A DNA stretch of 64,000 nt. Source: Kineococcus mangrovi (GTDB lineage Bacteria > Actinomycetota > Actinomycetes > Actinomycetales > Kineococcaceae). The stretch spans positions 372,001-436,000 of the forward strand of contig NZ_JBGGTQ010000002.1 in the NCBI RefSeq assembly GCF_041320705.1, in the 5' to 3' direction. The translations under genes were made by a program, and so were the position numbers. This document shows positions 8,834-16,932 of the stretch, one piece after another (the stretch's first letter is position 1; every line of letters starts with the position of its first letter). Below the pieces are notes generated by a model. That model did not search any database. It was not told the DNA's origin and saw only the letters and a program-made list of their open reading frames with translations.

Positions 8834-10048
8834 TCACGTTCGTTGATGCCGTGCGGGCTGTCGGACCACGGCCAGCACCGCGGCCACGGCGAGCGCCGCG
8901 ACGGCGACCGCCGCCAGGGCCGCCGGCAACCCACCCAGCACGTCCGCGAGCCCCAGGACGAGCAGCGGGCAGACGAACTCCCCGCCGAACAACGCCGAGG
9001 TCCACCAGCCCGTGGCCCGGCCGCGCTGCTCGGTCCCGACCCCTCCGAGGGCCCACGTCAGCAGCACCGGCAGGAGCAGGCCCGTGCCGGCCGACGCCAC
9101 CGCCGCTCCCGCCAGCAGCGCGGGCACCGACCCCGCGAGCGCCACCCCGACGAGACCGGCGCCGGCCAGGGCGAAGGCCACGGGCAGCAGCGGACGTGAG
9201 CCCCGCTGCCGGTGCCGGGCCAGCCGGGCGAAGGACGCCGCCCCCACGCACGTGGCCACGGCGGCCGCCGCGCTCACCGCGCCGATCGTCGCGGTCGACT
9301 CCACCCCGATCCGGTCGAGGGCGAAGGAGAGCTCGACGACGGGGGTGTAGAACACGATCCCGCCCACGAACGTCACCAGCAGCGGGACGCGCAACCCCCG
9401 CAGGTCCAGCGGGGGCAGCGGACCGGACCGCACGGCGACGGGTTCGCGCAGCAGGACGGGCACCAGCACGGCGCCGAGGAACCCGACGGCGTACAGCCAG
9501 AACGGGGTGCGCCAGTCGTGCGCGGCCAGCGCCCCGCCCGCGGCGATGAACACGACGGCGGACAGGCTCGTCGCCACCGTCTGCAGAGCGAAGCAGCGGT
9601 TGCGCCGTTCCCCCTCGAACAGGTCGCCGATGAGCGTCGTGCAGCACGTCATGACACCGGCCTCCGCGATGCCGACGAGGGCGCGACTGGCCACGATCGC
9701 GGGCAGCAGGTCCAGCCAGAGCGGGGCCGTCCCGACGACGGCGTAGAGGACGAGCGAGGCGGTGAGCACCCGCACGCGCCCGACGCGGTCCACGACGCGA
9801 CCGGCGACGGGGGCCAGCAGGGCGATCGCCAGGGCGGGGACCGTGAGCGTCAGCGGGACGAGCGCGTCGAGACCGGGTTGGCCGGCGAAGGCGCGGGCGA
9901 TGCTCGGCTGCACCGGCGCGATGAGCACCGCACCGAGCACGGCCAGCGTGCTGAGGGCGACGAGCAGGGCGGCCTGCGGCGCCCCCGCGCGCGGGGGTCC
10001 GGCGGCGGGAGCGCGGCGGGAGAGGGACGTGGGAGAGGAACTGGACAC
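8834..10048 (-). CDS. Major facilitator superfamily transporter
   Basis: 404 residues from GTG 10048, preceded by a perfect AGGAGG ribosome site 5 bases away. About 12 hydrophobic segments can be counted, with the MFS loop 2-3 pattern GRVVDRVGRVRVL and a charged central loop (LRGLRVP). MFS proteins are proton-coupled or uniport carriers. The gene sits between a LysR regulator and the ring-cleavage operon, all on the same strand, so uptake of the aromatic substrate is a reasonable guess. Efflux cannot be excluded. Confidence 0.85.
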   Translation of the reverse strand: MSSSSPTSLSRRAPAAGPPRAGAPQAALLVALSTLAVLGAVLIAPVQPSIARAFAGQPGLDALVPLTLTVPALAIALLAPVAGRVVDRVGRVRVLTASLVLYAVVGTAPLWLDLLPAIVASRALVGIAEAGVMTCCTTLIGDLFEGERRNRCFALQTVATSLSAVVFIAAGGALAAHDWRTPFWLYAVGFLGAVLVPVLLREPVAVRSGPLPPLDLRGLRVPLLVTFVGGIVFYTPVVELSFALDRIGVESTATIGAVSAAAAVATCVGAASFARLARHRQRGSRPLLPVAFALAGAGLVGVALAGSVPALLAGAAVASAGTGLLLPVLLTWALGGVGTEQRGRATGWWTSALFGGEFVCPLLVLGLADVLGGLPAALAAVAVAALAVAAVLAVVRQPARHQRT

Positions 10049-10145
10049 GGGAACCTCCTGGGAGGGCCTGCTCCGTCGCAGGCGGTACCGGGAGTTTCGA
10101 CGACCCGCTGCACCCCGGTACAGCGCGAATCGCTGAGGTTCCCCA

Positions 10146-11078
10146 TCAGCGCGGTGGATGCCCCTCGACGTCGGGCAGCGTCGCGGCGGCCCGCCGGACG
10201 AGGTCGCGCAACCACGCGTGCTCGGGGTCGGCGGTGTACACGGGGTGCCACCACATCGCCTCGAGCAGCAGCCCGACGTCGACCGGCAGGGGCAGCGCCC
10301 GGACCCCGGAACCCGGGGGCAGCCGGTCGGCCAACCGCTGCTGCAGCAGGCCGAACCGCGCACTGCCGGCGACGAGGGCGGGGACGGTGAGGAAGTGCTC
10401 GGTGACGACCTGCACGTGGGGTTCGACGCCGAGCATGCGCATCTGCAGAGCGGCCGGGGTCGAGGCGACGGGCCCGTGGTAGGTCACGACCCAGGGCGTG
10501 GTGCGCAGCTGGTCGACGGTGAGCTCGTCGCCGACGTCGGGGTTCTCGGTGGCGACCAGGCACACCCAGCGGTCGCGGTGCAGGTCCTGGTGCGGCAGGT
10601 CGGTGAGGAAACCGTGCGGCAGCAGGAGCAGGTCCGCGTCGACGAGGACGCGTTCGGCGTCCTCCACGACGGGCGGGGTGTTGACGCTGAACCGCAGGCG
10701 CATCCGGGGTGCCTCGAGCGCGAGCAGGGCCGTCAACGGGCCACCCAGGACGGTCTCGGCGTAGTCGCTGCTGACGATGCGCAGGTCGCGCTCGGAGGAG
10801 GCCGGGTCGAAGTCGGGTTCGGCGCGGAACACCCGTTCGACGCCGGACAGCGCGACCCGCACCTGCTCGCGCAGCCGCACGGCCAACGGTGTCAGCTCGT
10901 GCTCGTTGCCGACGCGGGTCAGCAGCGGGTCGTCGAAGTGCCGCCGCAGCCGGGCCAGCGACGCCGACAGCGCGGGCTGGCTCAGCCCGAGCCGTTGCGC
11001 GGCGCGCGTGACGCTGCGCTCCTGCAGCAGCGCCTCCAGCGGCACGAGCAGGTTGAGGTCGAGCGAGCGCAGGTTCAC
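10146..11078 (-). CDS. LysR-family transcriptional regulator
   Basis: 310 residues from GTG 11078. The N-terminal winged helix-turn-helix is clear: LDLNLLVPLEALLQERSVTRAA followed by LGLSQPALSASLARLR and the PLLTR wing. A periplasmic-binding-like effector domain follows from about residue 90, with DLRIVSSDYAETVLG. It most resembles the NodD/LinR-like subgroup, whose members often control aromatic or flavonoid catabolism. It probably senses an intermediate of the adjacent pathway and controls the transporter and the ring-cleavage operon immediately downstream on the same strand. Autoregulation from the 11079-11167 gap is likely but not shown. Confidence 0.88.
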   Translation of the reverse strand: MNLRSLDLNLLVPLEALLQERSVTRAAQRLGLSQPALSASLARLRRHFDDPLLTRVGNEHELTPLAVRLREQVRVALSGVERVFRAEPDFDPASSERDLRIVSSDYAETVLGGPLTALLALEAPRMRLRFSVNTPPVVEDAERVLVDADLLLLPHGFLTDLPHQDLHRDRWVCLVATENPDVGDELTVDQLRTTPWVVTYHGPVASTPAALQMRMLGVEPHVQVVTEHFLTVPALVAGSARFGLLQQRLADRLPPGSGVRALPLPVDVGLLLEAMWWHPVYTADPEHAWLRDLVRRAAATLPDVEGHPPR

Positions 11079-11167
11079 CGCGGTGAGCGTAGGACCTGCA
11101 CCACCACCCCGGCCGCACCTGCGCCGACCACGTGGACAGCACCGCGGCGGCGGAGCACACTCGGTGG

Positions 11168-11386
11168 ATGGAGAAGGCCGTCGACCGCGGGATCCGCACG
11201 GGTGTCGTCCGCGACGCCGACCGGGTCGGGCGCGCCCTGCGGGTGACGACGCACCCCGAGGCGGGCCGGGTCGTCCTGTCCACCTGGCAGGACGCGACGT
11301 GCGTCTCCACCGTCCGCCTCGACCGCGCCGACGTCGTGGAACTGCTCACCGCCCTCGGAGCGGCGCTGCTCCCCCCGGAGCGCTGA
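11168..11386 (+). CDS. Small protein of unknown function
   Basis: 72 residues from ATG 11168; an in-frame GTG at 11132 would add 12 residues, and neither has a convincing ribosome site. The sequence is soluble and mildly acidic, with alternating beta-like stretches (ALRVTTHPEAGRVVLSTWQDATCVSTVRL) and a C-terminal helix (DVVELLTALGAALL). Third codon positions are nearly all G or C, supporting real coding. I do not recognise a family. It lies between the LysR gene and trkH, 44 bases before the latter. Confidence 0.55.
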   Translation: MEKAVDRGIRTGVVRDADRVGRALRVTTHPEAGRVVLSTWQDATCVSTVRLDRADVVELLTALGAALLPPER

Positions 11387-11430
11387 GGTCCCGCCCCCGG
11401 ACGTGCGCCGCCGTCCAGCAGGATGGCCCC

Positions 11431-12816
11431 GTGAGCAGTGCACCGCCCCCGCCGGCGCCGACCCCCCTGCGCGCGCTCCGGCGCCGCGTCACCGGCCCGA
11501 TGAACCCGGCGCGGCTGACGATCGCGGGTTTCGCCCTGGCCGCGGCGCTGGGGACGGGTCTGCTGATGCTCCCGGAGGCCGCGCGCGACGGGCGGGGCAC
11601 CGACGTGGTGACCGCCCTGTTCACGGCCGTCTCGGCGCTGTGCGTGACGGGGCTGGTCGTCGTCGACACGGCCGGGTTCTGGTCGGGGTTCGGGCAGGTG
11701 GTCGTCCTGGTGCTCATCCAGGTGGGCGGCTTCGGGATCATGGCGCTGGCCTCGCTGCTGGGTGTGCTCGTCGCGCGCCGCCTGGGTCTGCGAGGTCAGC
11801 TCGCCGCCGCCGCCGAGACCAAGACGCTGACCCCGGGGGACGTCCGCCTCATCCTGGTCGGGGTCGCCCGGACGAGCCTCGTGGTCGAGGCCGCCACCGC
11901 GGTGCTGCTGGCCGCCCGGTTCGCGACGGGGTACGGCGAGCCGCTGCCGAGGGCGCTGTGGCTGGGGGTCTTCCACTCGGTCTCGGCGTTCAACAACGCC
12001 GGTTTCGCGCTGTGGGGCGACAGCCTCACCCGGTTCGCCACCGACCCGTGGATCTGCCTGCCGATCACCGCCGCGGTGGTGGTCGGCGGTCTGGGGTTCC
12101 CCGTCCTGTTCGAGCTGCGCCGCCACCTGCGCCGGCCCTCGCGCTGGAGCCTGCACACCAAGCTCACGCTGCTGGGCTCGGCCGTGCTGCTCGTCGCGGG
12201 GCCGGTGATGGTGTGGCTCCTGGAGTGGCGCAACCCGGGCACCCTGGGGTCGTTGAGCGTGCCGGGCAAGCTGCTGGCCGGGTTCTTCCAGGGGGTCATG
12301 CCGCGCACGGCGGGTTTCAACAGCGTCGACATCGCGCAGATGAACAGCGGGACCTGGCTGGGCACGGACGTGCTGATGTTCATCGGCGGCGGCAGCGCCG
12401 GCACGGCCGGGGGCATCAAGGTGACGACCTTCGCCGTGCTGCTGCTCCTCATCGTCTCGGAGGTCCGCGGGGACGAGGACGCCACCGCCTTCGGCCGCAC
12501 CCTGCCCCGCGGCCTGCACCGGCAGGCGCTGACGGTGGCGCTGCTGGGGGTGGGCGCCGTGGTCGCCTCCACGATGGCCCTCCTCACCACCACCCGCTTC
12601 TCCCTCGACCAGGTCCTGTACGAGGTGGTCTCCGCGTTCGCCACCGTGGGCCTGTCCACGGGGATCACCGCGCAGCTGCCGACCGGGGGCCAGCTGCTGC
12701 TGGTCGCCCTCATGTTCCTGGGCCGCACCGGGACGATCACGCTGGCGACGGCCCTGGCCCTGCGCAGCAGGCCGCGGCTCTACCAGCTGCCGGCGGAACG
12801 GGCGATCGTCGGCTGA
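11431..12816 (+). CDS. TrkH-family potassium uptake transporter
   Basis: 461 residues from GTG 11431. The four pore repeats of the Trk/Ktr/HKT superfamily are visible, each with its filter glycine: SALCVTGLVV, SAFNNAGFAL, MPRTAGFNSVD and SAFATVGLSTG. Between them lie about eight transmembrane helices, and GGGSAGTAGGIK matches the intramembrane loop next to the third pore. The protein should form the membrane channel of a potassium uptake system and requires a TrkA/KtrA regulatory partner, which is not in the window. The 3' end overlaps a coding-like frame on the other strand by 37 bases. Confidence 0.92.
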   Translation: MSSAPPPPAPTPLRALRRRVTGPMNPARLTIAGFALAAALGTGLLMLPEAARDGRGTDVVTALFTAVSALCVTGLVVVDTAGFWSGFGQVVVLVLIQVGGFGIMALASLLGVLVARRLGLRGQLAAAAETKTLTPGDVRLILVGVARTSLVVEAATAVLLAARFATGYGEPLPRALWLGVFHSVSAFNNAGFALWGDSLTRFATDPWICLPITAAVVVGGLGFPVLFELRRHLRRPSRWSLHTKLTLLGSAVLLVAGPVMVWLLEWRNPGTLGSLSVPGKLLAGFFQGVMPRTAGFNSVDIAQMNSGTWLGTDVLMFIGGGSAGTAGGIKVTTFAVLLLLIVSEVRGDEDATAFGRTLPRGLHRQALTVALLGVGAVVASTMALLTTTRFSLDQVLYEVVSAFATVGLSTGITAQLPTGGQLLLVALMFLGRTGTITLATALALRSRPRLYQLPAERAIVG

Positions 12817-13079
12817 GCACGTCGGGCACCGCGGGCCCGGTGCACCGTGAGCGTGGCGAGCAGGGCGAGCGCCGAGGTGGTGGACGCACCCACGAGGCCC
12901 GACAGCGCGCTGTGCAGCGGGGTCGAGACGTCGAAGCGGCTCGTCGTCCCGGCGGCGGCCCCGTCGATGAGCGCGCGGACGAGGCGCCACCGGGTCAGGT
13001 GGTCCTCGGAGCCGTCGGTCCGGTCGTGGCCCGTGCGCTCCCCCGGGGGCGGCAGCCCCTCCCGGGCGCAGGACTCGAT
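12780..13079 (-). pseudogene. Coding-like frame without a usable start codon
   Basis: On the minus strand, from an ATC codon at 13079 to a TAG at 12780, there are 99 sense codons. Until about the last ten, almost every third base is G or C, as in the real genes here. The product would have a charged first half (ESCAREGLPPPGERTG, then LTRWRLVRALIDGAA) and a hydrophobic stretch ending ALALLATLTV, perhaps one membrane helix. No ATG, GTG or TTG opens this frame near its beginning. A GTG at 13087 would join it only with a one-base shift. It may be a truncated or frameshifted gene, or an assembly error. No family recognised. Confidence 0.4.
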
Positions 13080-13144
13080 GTCGGCACGCCCCGCGGGACG
13101 AGCGCCGGTGACGTGGCGCTGTGGGCCGCGGGCTCAGCCGACCG

Positions 13145-13840
13145 TCACCACGGGACGGCACCGTTGCGGTCGCGGAACTGACCCGTCGGGCCGTCCGGGC
13201 CGATGGAGGCGAGTTCGACGATCGCGTCCGTCCCCTCCGTCACGGTCTGCGTGCCGCTGCGCCCGTTGAAGTCGGTCGCCGTGTACCCGGGGTCGACGGC
13301 GTTGAACTTCACGTCCGGCAACGCCTTGGCGAACTGCAGCGTGAGCATCGTCAGCGCCGACTTCGAGGACGTGTAGAGCGGGGCGACCACGCTCGACTCC
13401 ACGCGGTCGGGGTCGTGGGTGGCGGCGAAGGACCCGAGCCCGCTGGAGACGTTGACGACGACGGGGTTCTGCGAGGTCCGCAGCAGCGGCAGGAACGCGT
13501 TCGTCACGCGCAGCGGTCCGACGACGTTCGTCTCGTAGACGGCCTGCGCGTCGGCGGCGGTCAGGTCCTCGGCCGGCGTGGTCGGGCCGGAGATCCCGGC
13601 GTTGTTGACCAGGACGTCGATCGTGCCCTCGTGCGCGGCGACGTCGGCCGCCGCGGAGGCGACGGACGCGTCGTCGGTGACGTCGATCTGGACGAACCGG
13701 GCGCCGAGCGCCTCGGCGGCGACCCGGCCGCGCTCGGGGTCGCGCGCGCCGATCAGGACGGTGTGGCCGGCTTCGAGGAGCCGCCGCGCGGTCTCGTAGC
13801 CGAGCGACTTGTTGGCTCCGGTGATGAACGTGGTGGTCAT
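13145..13840 (-). CDS. Short-chain dehydrogenase/reductase
   Basis: 231 residues from ATG 13840. Classical SDR features are present: the cofactor loop TGANKSLGYETA (TGxxxGxG form) at residues 7-18, NNAG near residue 80, the catalytic serine in VNVSSGLG, and YTSSKSAL as the YxxxK pair. The C-terminus GTDAIVELASIGPDGPTGQFRDRNG is typical of the small carbonyl-reductase-like SDRs found singly in actinobacteria. It would reduce a carbonyl or oxidise an alcohol with NAD(P)H. It stands alone, flanked on both sides by non-coding or decayed sequence, so its physiological substrate is unknown. Confidence 0.88.
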   Translation of the reverse strand: MTTTFITGANKSLGYETARRLLEAGHTVLIGARDPERGRVAAEALGARFVQIDVTDDASVASAAADVAAHEGTIDVLVNNAGISGPTTPAEDLTAADAQAVYETNVVGPLRVTNAFLPLLRTSQNPVVVNVSSGLGSFAATHDPDRVESSVVAPLYTSSKSALTMLTLQFAKALPDVKFNAVDPGYTATDFNGRSGTQTVTEGTDAIVELASIGPDGPTGQFRDRNGAVPW

Positions 13841-14230
13841 GGGCACACCCTGCACCCCCGGCCCGACGACCGTGCCAGCCCCCCGCGAGGCGGGGTGGAC
13901 GGGGGGAGGACCCGGGCGACCTCGGCGGCGCGAGGGGCTCGCCGACCACGTCGTCCGGCGGGAGCGGGGTCGCGCGGAACACCCCTCGACCCAGGTCGTC
14001 GCGGCCTGGGCCCGGGAACCGTCGACCCGTCCCCGTTCGGGCAGGAACGCGGTGCGGCGCAGCCCCTGCACGGGGCCCGCGGCGGTTCCTGCCGGCTCCG
14101 GGGCGCGGACGACGGCGCCGGACCCCGGGCAGCGGCGGCGCGAGCGCGCGCCGGGGCGCCGGTCGGGTCAGCAGCACCCCGCCTCGTCCCCTATGCTGGA
14201 CGGGCTTCGGCAGCAGTGCCCGAGCGCCAC
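13841..14230. other. 390-base gap without a supported gene
   Basis: No convincing gene is present. On the minus strand two frames each look coding over a short stretch (about 13960-14070 and about 13890-13975), but neither continues and arginine and proline dominate. They may be the remains of a frameshifted gene. The right end probably carries the promoter of the tRNA cluster; a TATGCT box at about 14191 is a possible -10 element. Confidence 0.4.
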
Positions 14231-14303
14231 GCCCCCATCGTTTAGTGGCCTAGGACGCCGCCCTTTCAAGGCGGTAGCACGGGTTCGAATCCCGTTGGGG
14301 GTA
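14231..14303 (+). tRNA. tRNA-Glu (anticodon UUC)
   Basis: A 73-base cloverleaf. The acceptor stem GCCCCCA pairs with TGGGGGT (first pair G-U) and the discriminator base is A. The anticodon loop CTTTCAA carries TTC, and the T-arm has GGTTCGAAT. CCA is not encoded. Confidence 0.95.
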
Positions 14304-14414
14304 CGAGCCGGTCTCGGCCCGGGAGGTGGTCACGACCACCGCCGCGGATCGGGTAAGGTCTTCTCAGCAAGCGCACGACAGCAACACCCAGCACAACAAG
14401 CAAGGTCTCTCTGA

Positions 14415-14488
14415 GGCCCCGTAGCGCAGTTGGTTAGCGCGCCGCCCTGTCACGGCGGAGGTCGCGGGTTCGAGTCCCGTCGGGGTCG
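14415..14488 (+). tRNA. tRNA-Asp (anticodon GUC)
   Basis: A 74-base cloverleaf. The acceptor arm GGCCCCG pairs with CGGGGTC (one G-U pair) and the discriminator is G, as expected for Asp. The anticodon loop CTGTCAC carries GTC, and the T-arm has GGTTCGAGTCC. CCA is not encoded. Confidence 0.95.
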
Positions 14489-14518
14489 CTCGTCGTGCCG
14501 GTTCGTCCGGCCCGGCAC

Positions 14519-14591
14519 GGCCAGGTAGCTCAGTTGGTAGAGCGTCCGACTGAAAATCGGAAGGTCAGCGGTTCGACCCCGCTCCTGGCCA
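14519..14591 (+). tRNA. tRNA-Phe (anticodon GAA)
   Basis: A 73-base cloverleaf. The acceptor arm GGCCAGG pairs perfectly with CCTGGCC and the discriminator is A. The anticodon loop CTGAAAA carries GAA, and the T-arm has GGTTCGACC. It lies 30 bases after tRNA-Asp, so the two are probably co-transcribed. Confidence 0.95.
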
Positions 14592-14607
14592 CCTGGAACA
14601 GCTTCCC

Positions 14608-14640
14608 GAAGGGCCCCGGTGCACCGCACCGGGGCCCTTC
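14608..14640 (+). terminator. Hairpin terminator after the tRNA cluster
   Basis: A perfect 15-bp inverted repeat, GAAGGGCCCCGGTGC and its complement, encloses a three-base loop (ACC). No T-run follows, as is common for terminators in high-GC actinobacteria. It sits 16 bases after tRNA-Phe and before the next gene start. Confidence 0.8.
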
Positions 14641-14674
14641 GTCGTGCCGGGCGGACGGCGTCTACCCTCCTGGC

Positions 14675-14986
14675 GTGCCTGCGACCTCCTCGATCCCCAG
14701 CCCCGTCGTCCTCGCCCCCGCCGTCCTGGGCGGGTACGCCCTCGGCCGCGCGACGGGGAACCGGAAGCTGGCCGGGGCGGCGCTCGCGGCCGGGCTCGGC
14801 GTCGTCGTCCCCCGCTGGGCGGCCGTCTCGCCCGTGCTGGCCGCCGCCCTGGCCGCCGGTGCGGTCGGTCTCGTCGGGGCGTCGCACCCGCTGTCGCGGC
14901 GGACCGGGCCCTGGCCCGCCGTGCTCACCACGACCGCGGCGGCCGCCGCCCTCGCGGCGGCCGGCGACCGGCTCACGGCGCGCTGA
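14675..14986 (+). CDS. Small hydrophobic protein, unknown function
   Basis: 103 residues from GTG 14675. The protein is rich in alanine, glycine and leucine, and about three to four short hydrophobic segments alternate with arginine-containing turns (ALGRATGNRKLAG, VVPRWAAVSP, ASHPLSRRTGPW). This suggests a small integral membrane protein. Third positions are almost entirely G or C. No clear ribosome site precedes the GTG. It ends 3 bases before the stop of the convergent xylulokinase gene. I do not recognise the family. Confidence 0.6.
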   Translation: MPATSSIPSPVVLAPAVLGGYALGRATGNRKLAGAALAAGLGVVVPRWAAVSPVLAAALAAGAVGLVGASHPLSRRTGPWPAVLTTTAAAAALAAAGDRLTAR

Positions 14987-14989
14987 CCC

Positions 14990-16411
14990 TCACCGCTGCG
15001 TCGCGGTGAGGTCGCGCACCTGCGCGTAGCGCTCCCGCACGGCCGGCGTCGGGTCGGCCTCGAAGGTCTCCGCCGGACCCAGCGTCCACTCCGGCGGCGC
15101 GTCCCCCCCGGCGAGCACCCACGCCGCCTGCCGGGCCGCGCCGTCGGCGACGTACTCCCCGGGGGCGGGCACGACGACCGGACGGCCCAGGACGGCCGGG
15201 GCCAGGACGCGCACGGCCTCCGAGCGCGCCCCGCCGCCGACGAGGACCACCCGGCCGATCGCGCAGCCCTGCGCCTCCAGGGCGTCCAGACCGTCCGCGA
15301 GCCCGCACAGCAGCCCCTCCACGGTCGCGCGGGCGAGGTGGGCGGGCGTCGACGTCGCCAGCGTGAGCCCGTGCAGCGCGCCCGTGGCGTCGGGCCGGAC
15401 GGGGGTGCGTTCGCCCTCCAGGTACGGCACGAGGACGAGCCCGCCGCTGCCGGCGGGTGCCGACAGGGCGAGGCGGGACAGCTCGGCGTGGTCCACCCCG
15501 AGCACCCGCGCCGCCGCGTCGAGGACGCGCGCCGCGTTGAGGGTGCAGACGAGCGGCAGGTAGCGGCCGGTCGCGTCGGCGAAGCCGGCGACGAGCCCGC
15601 TGGGGTCGTGCGTCGGGGCCTCGCTGACGACGCTGACGACCCCCGAGGTCCCGATGGACACGACGACGTCGCCGACCTGCGCGCCGACCCCGAGCGCGGC
15701 GGCCATGTTGTCCCCGGTCCCCGGCCCCAGGCGCGCCCCGCGGGACAGGGCCGAAGCGCTGTCACCGGCGGCCTGCGCCGGCCCCAGGACGTCCGGCAGG
15801 GACGGCACCGCGCCGAACGCGCGCTCCAGCAGGTCCGTCCGGTAGGTGCCGTCGGCCGGGGAGAAGTAGCCCGTCCCGCTGGCGTCGCCGCGGTCGGTGA
15901 CCAGGCGCGCGGCGCCCCCGCCGGCGAGGCGGTGCGTCAGCCAGTCGTGCGGGAGGCAGACCGCGGCGGTGCGGCCGACGGCGTCCGGTTCGTGCTCGGC
16001 GATCCACCGCAGCTTCGTGATCGTCAGGGACGCGACGAGGACGCTGCCGACCTGCTCGGCCCACGCGCCCGGTCCGCCCAGCTCGGCGGTGAGGTCCGCG
16101 GCCGCGGCCGCGGACCTCCCGTCGTTCCACAGCAGGGCCGGCCGGACGACCTCACCGGCCTCGTCGAGCAGGACGGCGCCGTGCTGCTGGGCCCCGACCG
16201 CCAGCGCGTCCACGTCGTCGAGGCCACCGGCGTCGGCGACGGCGGTCTCGAGCGCCCGCCACCAGTGCGCGGGGTCGACCTCGGTCCCGTCCGGGTGGGC
16301 GGCACGCCCGGACCGCAGCAGCTCCCCCGTCGCCGCGTCCCGCACGACGACCTTGCACGACTGGGTCGAGGAGTCGATCCCGGCCACCACACCCGCACCT
16401 TCGCTGGTCAT
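14990..16411 (-). CDS. xylB: Xylulokinase (FGGY carbohydrate kinase)
   Basis: 473 residues from ATG 16411. FGGY-family hallmarks are present: the N-terminal phosphate loop [15 protein letters not shown], the xylulokinase substrate loop [11 protein letters not shown], and the C-terminal [16 protein letters not shown] followed by [13 protein letters not shown]. The GIDSSTQS.K and QQHG.V patterns are typical of actinobacterial XylB. The enzyme phosphorylates D-xylulose with ATP, feeding the pentose-phosphate pathway. No xylose isomerase or transporter lies nearby, so it is a stand-alone gene here. It is transcribed away from the DUF3073 gene, leaving a 193-base shared promoter region. Confidence 0.88.
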   Translation of the reverse strand: MTSEGAGVVAGIDSSTQSCKVVVRDAATGELLRSGRAAHPDGTEVDPAHWWRALETAVADAGGLDDVDALAVGAQQHGAVLLDEAGEVVRPALLWNDGRSAAAAADLTAELGGPGAWAEQVGSVLVASLTITKLRWIAEHEPDAVGRTAAVCLPHDWLTHRLAGGGAARLVTDRGDASGTGYFSPADGTYRTDLLERAFGAVPSLPDVLGPAQAAGDSASALSRGARLGPGTGDNMAAALGVGAQVGDVVVSIGTSGVVSVVSEAPTHDPSGLVAGFADATGRYLPLVCTLNAARVLDAAARVLGVDHAELSRLALSAPAGSGGLVLVPYLEGERTPVRPDATGALHGLTLATSTPAHLARATVEGLLCGLADGLDALEAQGCAIGRVVLVGGGARSEAVRVLAPAVLGRPVVVPAPGEYVADGAARQAAWVLAGGDAPPEWTLGPAETFEADPTPAVRERYAQVRDLTATQR

Positions 16412-16604
16412 GGGCCCACCCAACACCATCGCGGCGCGGCGCCGGAGCGGGCCCGAACCGTCCCCGTGGGCCGTCCGGGCTGCCACGTCGCGACCGGGAT
16501 GCCGGAACCTCTGCAGAACATGTACCGTTGGGGGCACGGAGAGATGACAGCTGCTCCGGGGTCAGCACAGACTGCCCCGGCCGACGCGCGAGGGGGTCGA
16601 CGCC

Positions 16605-16862
16605 ATGGGGCGCGGCCGTCAGAAGGCCAAGCAGACGAAGGTCGCTCGGGAGCTGAAGTACTTCAGTCCCGACACCGACTACAACGCTCTGCAACGTGAG
16701 CTTCACGGGCCCGACCCGTACCGCCAGACGGGGCGCGACACCGCCCCCGAGGCGCCGGAGTCTGACGTGGAAGACGACGACTCGGACGACAACCCCGAGA
16801 ACTGGTCGAAGTACACCGCCACGGACGACTACGACGACTGGACGTCCAAGCGCCGGGCTTGA
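16605..16862 (+). CDS. DUF3073 family protein
   Basis: 85 residues. The basic N-terminus MGRGRQKAKQTKVARELKY followed by FSPDTDYNALQREL, and an acidic middle (EDDDSDDNPENW), match DUF3073, a short actinobacterial family of unknown function. In streptomycetes and relatives it sits next to purM, as it does here, in convergent orientation (purM stop at 16933). The charged two-halved composition suggests a nucleic-acid- or ribosome-associated role, but that is only inference. Confidence 0.9.
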   Translation: MGRGRQKAKQTKVARELKYFSPDTDYNALQRELHGPDPYRQTGRDTAPEAPESDVEDDDSDDNPENWSKYTATDDYDDWTSKRRA

Positions 16863-16932
16863 CCGGGCGCACGGAAGACCAGGTCGCGCAGTAGCTCGCG
16901 GCACCGCACGAGGCGTGGCGATCCCCCGGACC

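Noticed and set aside
8832-8848. CATCA-N7-TGATG inverted repeat as LysR site
   Set aside because: Short arms and overlap with the end of the MFS gene make it no better than chance at this GC content. Kept only as a weak possibility.
9850-13161. A minus-strand open frame of over 1100 codons
   Set aside because: It crosses lysR, trkH and the MFS gene in wrong frames, is dominated by arginine, proline and glycine, and has no family motif. It is a GC-driven shadow.
12847-13269. Plus-strand ORF between trkH and the SDR
   Set aside because: Arginine- and serine-rich, no motif, and poorer third-position pattern than the minus-strand frame over the same bases.
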